A stretch of DNA of 64,000 nt from Bradyrhizobium tropiciagri (GTDB taxonomy: Bacteria > Pseudomonadota > Alphaproteobacteria > Rhizobiales > Xanthobacteraceae), in NCBI RefSeq assembly GCF_001189845.1, contig NZ_LFLZ01000037.1, positions 23,628 through 87,627 on the forward strand, given 5' to 3'. A model generated the notes under the pieces. That model was not told where the DNA came from. It worked only from the letters and a program-made list of their open reading frames with translations, and did not search any database. Positions 58,149 to 64,000 of the stretch are shown here, piece by piece. A program made the position numbers and the translations under genes. The number at the start of each line of letters is the position of its first letter. The first letter of the stretch is position 1.

Positions 58149-58863
58149 AATCCGTGGTGCTGATTTCCCAAGTCGCGTGGCGCACGCCGGGCTGATGCTG
58201 GACGTCGACCACCACGGCGTTCAGCTCGTTGGGCTCGACCGCGGTCGAGACCAGCTCCGCCACGATCTCGAGGAAGTCGTCGCCGGCCTCGACCACGTTG
58301 ACATCGGCGACCGGATAGTTCGCGGCCTCGAGCTTCTCCACGACGGCGTCGCGCATGTCGGGCAGCATTTCCGGGGTGACCACGACCTTGAAGTAGTAGG
58401 TCGCCTCCAACGCCTTCTCGTTCAGCGGGATGCGGTTGATGGCATTGACCAGCGGACGCAGCAGCGTGTTGCCGGCGATCACGAACACGGTCAGCGCCGC
58501 CGCCTGCGCCACGAGGTCGGCGCCAGCGCAGGAGCCGACCGCGGCCGAGGCCCACAGCGTCGCCGCGGTGTTGAGGCCGCGCACGTCCATGCCCTGCTTC
58601 ATGATGACGCCGGCGCCGAGGAAGCCGATCCCCGACACCACATAGGCGATCACCCGCACCGCGCCGTCGGCACCGGCCAGATGCATCGCGAGATCGACGA
58701 AGGCAGCCGCGCCGACCGCGACCAGCACGTTGGTGCGCAGCCCCGCGGTGCGCTGCCGGTACTGCCGCTCGGCCCCGATCAGGGTGCCGAGCACAAAGGC
58801 CGAGGTCAGGCTGATCAGCGTGTCGATGAAGTCGGCGAGCTGGAATGTCGTGAGGAATCGCAT
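58147..58863 (-). CDS. MgtC/SapB-family membrane protein
   Basis: 238 residues. MgtC domain: LISLTSAFVLGTLIGAERQYRQRTAGLRTNVLVAVGAAAFVDLA, VVSGIGFLGAGVIMKQGMDVRGLNTAATLWASAAVGS, then a soluble ACT-like C-terminus (ATYYFKVVVTPEMLPDMRDAVVEKLEAANYPV). In pathogens MgtC modulates F-ATPase and survival at low Mg2+; here a stress or Mg2+-linked role is inferred. The C-terminal domain marks it as the longer subfamily. Confidence 0.9.
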   Translation of the reverse strand: MRFLTTFQLADFIDTLISLTSAFVLGTLIGAERQYRQRTAGLRTNVLVAVGAAAFVDLAMHLAGADGAVRVIAYVVSGIGFLGAGVIMKQGMDVRGLNTAATLWASAAVGSCAGADLVAQAAALTVFVIAGNTLLRPLVNAINRIPLNEKALEATYYFKVVVTPEMLPDMRDAVVEKLEAANYPVADVNVVEAGDDFLEIVAELVSTAVEPNELNAVVVDVQHQPGVRHATWEISTTD

Positions 58864-58914
58864 GACGCTGCCGGTACCCAGTTCGCTCGAATCCGCTTCG
58901 GATGCAGCGATCTC

Positions 58915-59934
58915 TTACATTTCCAGGATGCCCGCGTCACCATCTTCCGTGCCGAAGGCAAGCAGCGTGCCCTTGGCATTCCAGCCCAGCGCGGACACCG
59001 TCGTGCCAGTGTTCCGGCGCACCAGGATCTCGGCGCCGTCCTCGAGCCGGACCATCAGCACGGTCCCGTCGGCATAGCCGACCGCCATGATGTCGTTCTT
59101 CGGATGGCAGGCGACCACGGCGACCCGCGCCGGCATCGGCGCCAGCATCGCCGGCTCCTTGCCCATCGGCCCGTCCTTGCTGGTGAACGGCCAGACGATC
59201 ACGGTATCGGCGCCCGAGGTCGCGAGCCCCTTGCCGCCGACGCTCCACGACATCGAGCGCACGCGGCCGGGATAGCCGCTCATCCGCATGTGCCTGTTGT
59301 CGGCGAGCCGCCAGCCATGCATCGCGGCCTCGTGCATCGCGGTGACGAGGAATTTGTTGTCCGGGCTGAAGGAGACCGCAAGATGCGAGCCGGCCCATTC
59401 CAGGAATTCCGGATTGGCCGCCATGTTGGGAAACCACAAGGTCACGCCGTTGTAATGCGCGATCGCAAGCCGCAGGCCCTTCGGCGCGAATGCCAGCCCG
59501 CCGACGGTCGACGGCACTTCGAAGGTCTTCTCCTCGCCCTTCGGATTGCGCACGAAGGCGGTCTTGCCCGCCGACCATGCCACGGTGCCGTCGCCGTGCA
59601 ACGCGACATTGTCGATCCAGCGCCGCTTGGCGTCGGTCGCAATCGTTGCGGTCTCGCCCTTGGCGTCGGTCGCGATCAGCTTGCCGTCATCGCCACCGGT
59701 GACGAGCCGCTTGCCGTCGGAGGCCGCGCACAGGATGGCGCCGAAATGCGTCTCGGTGCGCGTGATCTCGCCCTCTAGGGTGGCGATCGCAACGCTCTCC
59801 TCGGCGCCGACGAAGAATGCACGGTCGCCGAGGAAATGCACCGCACCGACCGCCGCGCCAAGCGGAAGCTGCTTGACGCGGTCGGTGATCGAAACGATGG
59901 AAGAAGGGGCCTCGCCCGGATCGAACTCTTTCAT
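58915..59934 (-). CDS. WD40-repeat protein of the zinc cluster
   Basis: 339 residues from the ATG at 59934, which overlaps the COG0523 GTPase stop (TGATG), so translation is coupled. Five to seven degenerate WD40 blades (FGAILCAASDGKRLVTGGDDGKLIATDA, IDNVALHGDGTVAWSAGK, LAVSFSPDNKFLVTAMHEAAMHGWRL, VRSMSWSVGGKGLATSGADTVIVWPF, VAVVACHPKNDIMAVGYADGTVLMV, ALGWNAKGTLLAFGTEDGDAGILEM). No signal peptide. Probably a scaffold for the GTPase; this WD40-COG0523 pairing recurs in alphaproteobacteria. Confidence 0.85.
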   Translation of the reverse strand: MKEFDPGEAPSSIVSITDRVKQLPLGAAVGAVHFLGDRAFFVGAEESVAIATLEGEITRTETHFGAILCAASDGKRLVTGGDDGKLIATDAKGETATIATDAKRRWIDNVALHGDGTVAWSAGKTAFVRNPKGEEKTFEVPSTVGGLAFAPKGLRLAIAHYNGVTLWFPNMAANPEFLEWAGSHLAVSFSPDNKFLVTAMHEAAMHGWRLADNRHMRMSGYPGRVRSMSWSVGGKGLATSGADTVIVWPFTSKDGPMGKEPAMLAPMPARVAVVACHPKNDIMAVGYADGTVLMVRLEDGAEILVRRNTGTTVSALGWNAKGTLLAFGTEDGDAGILEM

Positions 59935-60992
59935 CACGTGGTGATGCACTGCTCGAAGCCGTCGCGGATCGCCTGCTCAGGCAGTTCGCGACCGATGAAC
60001 ACGACGCGGCTCTCGCGCTTCTCGCCGTCCTTCCATTTGCGCTGGTGGTCGCCCTCCAGCATCATGTGGACGCCCTGGAACACGTAGCGGTCGTCATCGC
60101 CGGTGAAGGCGAGGATGCCCTTCGAGCGCAGGATCTTCTGGCCCTCGGTGGCAACGAGGTTCTGCAGCCAGGGCATGAACTTGGTGGGGTCGAGCGGCTT
60201 CTCCGAGCGCAATGACAGCGATTGCATGTCCTCGTCGTGATAGTGCTTCAGCCCACCATGGCCGTGATCATGATCGTGATGGTGGTGGTGATCATGGTCG
60301 TGATGGTGATGATCGTGGTCATGGTCGTGATCGTCGCCGGCCTCGAGGAAGTCCGGCTCGATCTCCAGGATGCGGTCGAGGTCGAACGCGCCGCGCTCGA
60401 GCACGTCGGTCAAGCCAACCTGGCAACGCTCGGTGCGGTGCAGTTTTGCGTAGGGATTGATGCCGCGGATGCGGGCTTCGACCTCGGCGAGCTCGGGCTT
60501 GGAGACGAGGTCGGTCTTGTTCAGCACGATGACGTCGGCGAACGCGATCTGGTTCTTGGCTTCGGGCGCGTCCTTGAGGCGGTCGCTCAGCCATTTGGCA
60601 TCGGCAACGGTCACCACGGCGTCGAGCCGGGCGTTCTTCTGCACGTCCTCGTCGACGAAGAAGGTCTGCGCGACCGGCGCCGGATCGGCAAGGCCGGTGG
60701 TCTCGACGATGATGGCGTCGAACTTGCCCTTGCGCTTCATCAAGCCGTCCATGATGCGGACGAGGTCGCCGCGCACCGTGCAGCAGACGCAGCCATTGTT
60801 CATCTCGAACACTTCCTCATCGGCGCCGATGATGAGGTCGTTGTCGATGCCGATCTCGCCGAATTCGTTGACGATGACGGCGTATTTCTTGCCGTGGTTT
60901 TCCGACAGGATGCGGTTCAACAGCGTGGTCTTGCCGGCGCCGAGATAGCCCGTCAGCACGGTCACAGGAATTTTTTGCGAAGCTTCAGCCAT
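59934..60992 (-). CDS. COG0523/CobW-family GTPase (zinc metallochaperone type)
   Basis: 352 residues. Walker A GYLGAGKTTLLNRIL, metal motif GCVCCTVRGDL (CxCC), VETTGLADPAPV, NKTD at LNKTDLV. A long His/Asp loop (about residues 222-248, HDHDHDHHHHDHDHHHHHDH) and the C-terminal CobW domain (LDPTKFMPWLQNLVATEGQKILRSKGILAF, VFQGVHMML, SRVVFIGREL). COG0523 proteins deliver Zn or other metals under starvation. Its neighbours (znu genes, Zur-like box) favour zinc over cobalt. Confidence 0.92.
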   Translation of the reverse strand: MAEASQKIPVTVLTGYLGAGKTTLLNRILSENHGKKYAVIVNEFGEIGIDNDLIIGADEEVFEMNNGCVCCTVRGDLVRIMDGLMKRKGKFDAIIVETTGLADPAPVAQTFFVDEDVQKNARLDAVVTVADAKWLSDRLKDAPEAKNQIAFADVIVLNKTDLVSKPELAEVEARIRGINPYAKLHRTERCQVGLTDVLERGAFDLDRILEIEPDFLEAGDDHDHDHDHHHHDHDHHHHHDHDHGHGGLKHYHDEDMQSLSLRSEKPLDPTKFMPWLQNLVATEGQKILRSKGILAFTGDDDRYVFQGVHMMLEGDHQRKWKDGEKRESRVVFIGRELPEQAIRDGFEQCITT

Positions 60993-61018
60993 AACAACTC
61001 CGGGAACGTTGAACTCAC

Positions 61019-61107
61019 GATGCGAAATCGCATCATGATCTCAACTCTTTGTTTGGGCATGATCTTTTCGGAAAACCGGTTCCCACTTTTCCGGATCATG
61101 CCATACG
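61019..61107. repeat. Palindromic intergenic repeat, family F
   Basis: GATGCGAAATCGCATC followed by ATGATC, a spacer, and GCATGATCTTTTCGGAAAAC... TTTTCCGGATCATGC, an imperfect inverted repeat. It lies between the ZnuA-like gene and the COG0523 gene. The GATGCGA palindrome resembles an operator but is, I believe, part of this dispersed element. Confidence 0.65.
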
Positions 61108-61137
61108 CGCTCAACCCCGGCAGGGAGGCCCCTGCCC

Positions 61138-62016
61138 CTACTCGGCGAGCGCGCTGGTCAGGGCCTTTATATTGTGCCTGACCATATCAATGTAAGTGGG
61201 TGCCTGGCCCTTTTCGCCCGTCAAACTGTCCGAATACAGGGTGCCGCCCACCCGGGCGCCGGTCTCGGCCGCGATCCGTTCGATCAGGCGGGGATCGCTG
61301 ATATTTTCGAGAAAAACTGCCGGAATTTTCGCAAGCTTGATCTGGGCGATGATGGCCGCGATGTCGCGTGCGCTGGGCTCGGAATCCGTGGAGACGCTGA
61401 GCGGCGAGAAGAACGTGATCCCGTAGGCGTCGGCAAAATAGCCGAATGCGGTGTGGGTCGAGATCACCTTGCGCCGCGTCTCCGGTATTTTCGCCACCGC
61501 CTCGTGCACCTCGCGGTCGAGCGCCTCCAGCTTGGCCAGATAGGCGTCGGCATTGGCCTTGAAAGCGCCTGCCCGGTCGGGAGCCACGGCGATCAGCCCG
61601 TCGCGAATATTGATGACGTAGATCTTCGCATTGGCGACGGATTGCCAGGCATGCGGATCGTCATGGCCGCCCATCTTGCGGGGCATGATGCCCTTGGTTG
61701 CCACCGTGACCGGCGCCTTGCTGCCGGAGGCCTGCAGCAGCCGCGGCATCCAGCCCTCGAAGCCGAGGCCGTTGATGACGAGGAGCTTGGCATCAGCGAC
61801 CTTCTTGGCGTCCGTCGGCGTCGGCGCATAGACATGCGCGTCGCCGTCGGGCCCGACCAGCACCGTCACGTCGACGTCGTTGCCGCCGACATTGCGCACC
61901 ATATCGGCGAGGATCGAGAAGCTCGCGACGACATTGATGCGCTCAGCGGCGCGCGCCGTGCCGCTCGCCAGCACCAGCGCCAGACCGATCAACCCAAGCA
62001 AACGCCGCATCGTCAT
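61138..62016 (-). CDS. znuA: Zinc/manganese ABC transporter substrate-binding protein (ZnuA-like)
   Basis: 292 residues from the ATG at 62016, which overlaps the permease stop by four bases. Signal peptide MTMRRLLGLIGLALVLASGTARA. Cluster A-I binding-protein features: NVVASFSILADMVRNVGG, DAHVYAPTPTDAKKVADAKLLVINGLGFEGWMPRLL (His ligand), GGHDDPHAWQSVANAKIYV (second His), ISTHTAFGYFADAYGI (third His) and FLENISDPRLIERIAAETGARVGGTLYSDSLT. It lacks the long His/Asp loop of Gram-negative ZnuA. Mn2+ is possible, but the Zur-like box supports Zn2+. Confidence 0.88.
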   Translation of the reverse strand: MTMRRLLGLIGLALVLASGTARAAERINVVASFSILADMVRNVGGNDVDVTVLVGPDGDAHVYAPTPTDAKKVADAKLLVINGLGFEGWMPRLLQASGSKAPVTVATKGIMPRKMGGHDDPHAWQSVANAKIYVINIRDGLIAVAPDRAGAFKANADAYLAKLEALDREVHEAVAKIPETRRKVISTHTAFGYFADAYGITFFSPLSVSTDSEPSARDIAAIIAQIKLAKIPAVFLENISDPRLIERIAAETGARVGGTLYSDSLTGEKGQAPTYIDMVRHNIKALTSALAE

Positions 62017-62882
62017 GCCTCGAGATGGCGGCCGGGAAACAGCTGCCGCACCAGGCCGCTGACATTGCCGAACAGCAGCGACACGATATAGAGCCCCGCC
62101 GCAACCAGGATGATCGCCGGGCCGGAGGGAATGCGGGTCTGGTACGACAGCGCCAGCCCGGCATAACCCGACAGCATTGCGCTCGCGACCGCGATGCAGA
62201 TCATGGTGGTGATGTCGCGCGACCAGAACCGCGCGATGCCCGCGGGCAGGATCATCAGCCCGACGCCGAGCAGCGTGCCGAGCGCGTGGAAGCCGTTGAC
62301 GAGGTTGACCACGACCAGCGCGAGGAAGGCGAGATGCGCCGGCGCGCCGGCCCGGCTCACGGTGCGCAGGAACACCGGATCGACGCATTCGATCACCAGC
62401 GGCCGATAGATCACCGCAAGCACCAGCAGCGTGAGGGTGGCATTGAACGCGATCACCAGCAGGGTTTGGTCGTCCATCGCCAGAATATTGCCGAACAGCA
62501 CATGCAGCAGGTCGATGTTGGTGCCCTTGATGGAAACGATGGTGACGCCGAGCGCGAGCGAGACCAAATAGAAGGTCGCAAGCGAAGCGTCTTCCTTCAA
62601 TTCGGTGGTGCGGGCGACGAGGCCGGCGAGCAGCGCCACGGCAAAGCCCGCGATCAGGCCGCCGGTCGTCATCGCGAACAGATTGAGCCCCGACAGCAGG
62701 AAGCCGATTGCGGCGCCCGGCAGGATCGCATGCGCCATGGCGTCGCCGACCAGGCTCATCCGCCGCAGCATCAGGAACACGCCGATCGGCGCACCGCCGA
62801 GCGACAGCGCGATCACGGCCGCGAGCGCCCGGCGCATGAACTCGAATTCGGTGAAGGGCGTGATCAGCGCGTCTGATAGCAT
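62013..62882 (-). CDS. znuB: Zinc ABC transporter permease (ZnuB-like)
   Basis: 289 residues from the ATG at 62882; the longer frame upstream overlaps the ATPase gene in another phase. ABC-3 family with eight or nine hydrophobic segments: FMRRALAAVIALSLGGAPIGVFLMLRRMSLVGDAMAHAILPGAAIGFLL, KEDASLATFYLVSLALGVTIVSIKG, and GTLLGVGLMILPAGIARFW. It is five bases downstream of the ATPase gene and overlaps the binding-protein gene. Confidence 0.92.
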   Translation of the reverse strand: MLSDALITPFTEFEFMRRALAAVIALSLGGAPIGVFLMLRRMSLVGDAMAHAILPGAAIGFLLSGLNLFAMTTGGLIAGFAVALLAGLVARTTELKEDASLATFYLVSLALGVTIVSIKGTNIDLLHVLFGNILAMDDQTLLVIAFNATLTLLVLAVIYRPLVIECVDPVFLRTVSRAGAPAHLAFLALVVVNLVNGFHALGTLLGVGLMILPAGIARFWSRDITTMICIAVASAMLSGYAGLALSYQTRIPSGPAIILVAAGLYIVSLLFGNVSGLVRQLFPGRHLEA

Positions 62883-62887
62883 CGGCG

Positions 62888-63643
62888 TCAGGCAGCCCTC
62901 GAACGCGGATCGACGGCGCAGGCGCCGGCGGAGTCGTCGAACGCCTCGCACATCCGCATCGCGACCATCAGATTGTCCGCAGTCAGCGTCTCGGCGGTCG
63001 GGCCCCATTCAACCGGGCCGCGCGCCAGGAGCAGCGTTTCCGGGAAATTGTTGCGTACCATCTCGAGGTCGTGCAGCGCCGCCAGCACCGTACGCCCCTC
63101 GCCGTTCCAGCGCTTCACCAGCGCCAGGAGATCGGCAGTGGTCTTGGCATCGATGGCGTTGAAGGGCTCGTCGAGCACGATCAGGCGGGCGTCCTGCAAC
63201 AGCACGCGCGCGAACAACATGCGCTGGGTCTGGCCGCCGGACAGCGTGCCGATCGGGCGGTTCTCGAAGCCGTTGAGGCCGACCGCGGCGAGCGCCGCCA
63301 AAATCTTGCCGCGCGCGGCCTTGCCGATGCCGCCGAAGAAGCCGGTGGAGCGCCACAGCCCGGTGCCGACGAAATCGAACACCGAGATCGGAAACGTCCG
63401 GTCAATGTCGGCGGATTGCGGCAGATAGGCGATGTCACGGTGCTCGAGCCCGTCAAGATCGATCACGCCGGACAGCGGCTTGAGCACGCCGGCAATACCG
63501 CGCAGCAACGTCGACTTGCCGGCGCCGTTCGGCCCGATCACGGCCAGCAGCGCGCCCGCCTCGACCGCGCCGTTGAGATGATGCACCGCCGGGTGGCGGT
63601 CATAGCCGAGGGTGACGTCGCGGAAGGTGACAAGAGCAGCCAC
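62888..63643 (-). CDS. znuC: Zinc ABC transporter ATP-binding protein (ZnuC-like)
   Basis: About 251 residues from a GTG at 63643, supported by GAGG upstream and by five-base spacing after the preceding stop. Walker A GPNGAGKSTLLRGIAG, Q-loop YLPQSADIDRTFP, signature LSGGQTQRMLFAR, Walker B LIVLDEPFNAID, switch His AALHDLEMV. Energises import with the ZnuB-like permease. Confidence 0.92.
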   Translation of the reverse strand: MAALVTFRDVTLGYDRHPAVHHLNGAVEAGALLAVIGPNGAGKSTLLRGIAGVLKPLSGVIDLDGLEHRDIAYLPQSADIDRTFPISVFDFVGTGLWRSTGFFGGIGKAARGKILAALAAVGLNGFENRPIGTLSGGQTQRMLFARVLLQDARLIVLDEPFNAIDAKTTADLLALVKRWNGEGRTVLAALHDLEMVRNNFPETLLLARGPVEWGPTAETLTADNLMVAMRMCEAFDDSAGACAVDPRSRAA

Positions 63644-63648
63644 GGGTC

Positions 63649-63843
63649 TCACCTCATCGCCAGCCACACCACACCCCACAGGCAGGCAGAGACCGCGAGC
63701 GCCGTGAGCAGCCGGGCCGGCACGGGCATGCGCAGGATCGACCAGTGCGCAGTCTGGGCCGGATGGGCGGCCGGGCCATGGCTGTGCCCGTGGGGATGGG
63801 CGTGGCCGTGAGGGTGGTGGTCGTGGGTGTGCGTATGCGCCAT
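63649..63843 (-). CDS. His-rich single-pass membrane protein, first gene of the znu operon
   Basis: 64 residues: MAHTHTHDHHPHGHAHPHGH, a linker, then LLTALAVSACLWGVVWLAM as a C-terminal transmembrane helix. Fourteen His in the first 33 residues form an obvious metal-binding tail. The ATG lies ten bases from the Zur-like box. It probably buffers or hands zinc to the transporter or GTPase; it is not a standard Znu component. Confidence 0.8.
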   Translation of the reverse strand: MAHTHTHDHHPHGHAHPHGHSHGPAAHPAQTAHWSILRMPVPARLLTALAVSACLWGVVWLAMR

Positions 63844-63852
63844 GGAGAGACT

Positions 63853-63870
63853 GTTATATTATAACATAAC
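63853..63870. promoter_or_regulatory. Zur-like operator
   Basis: GTTATATTATAACATAAC, near-perfect palindrome (one mismatched pair), matching the alphaproteobacterial Zur consensus style GTTATnnTATAAC. It lies between the znu operon start (63843) and a divergent plus-strand frame starting at 63894, so it could control both. Confidence 0.85.
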
Positions 63871-63893
63871 GCGAGTCTACAAACGCGGAACTC

Positions 63894-64000
63894 ATGGCCG
63901 GTCCGCAAAACCGGGAGGGATTTGAGCTGGCCGGCGCGGGATCCGCCGGGATGGAACCGCCGGAGAGCCGTGTGCAGTTCCCTCCGACGTCGTCCTGGCG
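63894..64000 (+). CDS. Possible divergent gene, N-terminus only (runs off right edge)
   Basis: An ATG at 63894 opens a frame without stops to the window end (about 35 residues: MAGPQNREGFELAGAGSAGM..). A second ATG is at 63951. The visible residues match no family. Position opposite the znu operon across the Zur-like box makes a Zur-type regulator or zinc-responsive gene possible; nothing in the sequence proves it. Confidence 0.4.
   Translation, partial: MAGPQNREGFELAGAGSAGMEPPESRVQFPPTSSW

Noticed and set aside
61019..61034. GATGCGAAATCGCATC as an operator for the COG0523 gene
   Set aside because: Not Zur-like, and the surrounding sequence appears to be a dispersed repeat.

Overview
The window looks like the chromosome of a Bradyrhizobium-type alphaproteobacterium (Nitrobacteraceae). 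Codon use is GC-rich, and the window holds a CpdR-like response regulator, gltBD, a KpsF-type isomerase, hemH, homospermidine synthase, a ROSE-type leader in front of an hsp20, an alphaproteobacterial speF-type leader, a Zur-type operator, and several families of short palindromic intergenic repeats. The genus is an inference from gene content; no rRNA is present.

Layout. 1-4278: a large minus-strand STAND/NACHT ATPase whose last visible part is a PD-(D/E)XK nuclease-like domain. It leaves the window on the left, is visibly less GC-rich than its neighbours, and is the best candidate for a defence system. 4768-11109: an apparent three-gene minus-strand operon of a trimeric autotransporter adhesin, an IalB-family protein and a Pro/Ala-rich exported protein. 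11509-15811: AraC-type regulator, DUF1236/peptidoglycan-binding repeat protein, Tyr/Gly-rich exported protein. 16177-18584: a GGDEF-EAL protein translationally coupled to a multi-pass membrane protein. 19289-25893: tRNA-Val, cpdR, N-formylglutamate amidohydrolase, a candidate small RNA, HisN-type phosphatase, Bug-type binding protein, GST, LysR regulator and TSUP exporter. 25961-31025: LysE exporter, adenylate cyclase with TPRs, lysophospholipase-like hydrolase, hsp20. 32490-38819: gltB and gltD (glutamate synthase). 39064-46976: a low-GC HEPN-like orphan, a beta-barrel protein, an arabinose-5-phosphate isomerase, an AhpD-like/HxlR divergent pair, NfeD/SPFH and ferrochelatase. 47089-51607: MAPEG protein, Ni/Co exporter with DUF1007 partner, M3 peptidase. 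52240-56710: polyamine locus (leader RNA, ornithine decarboxylase, GNAT, small membrane protein, RidA, homospermidine synthase). 56778-58863: acetoacetate decarboxylase, a small anchored protein, MgtC-like protein. 58915-64000: zinc homeostasis cluster (WD40, COG0523 GTPase, ZnuA-, ZnuB- and ZnuC-like proteins, a His-rich small membrane protein) with a Zur-like box between divergent starts.

Caution on sequence quality. At least seven net frame changes, mostly explicable as one missing base, interrupt otherwise perfect genes (NACHT gene, GST, LysE, gltB twice, gltD, MAPEG). Several are in housekeeping genes, so uncorrected consensus errors are more likely than mass pseudogenisation. I annotate these loci as single genes and give the break point.
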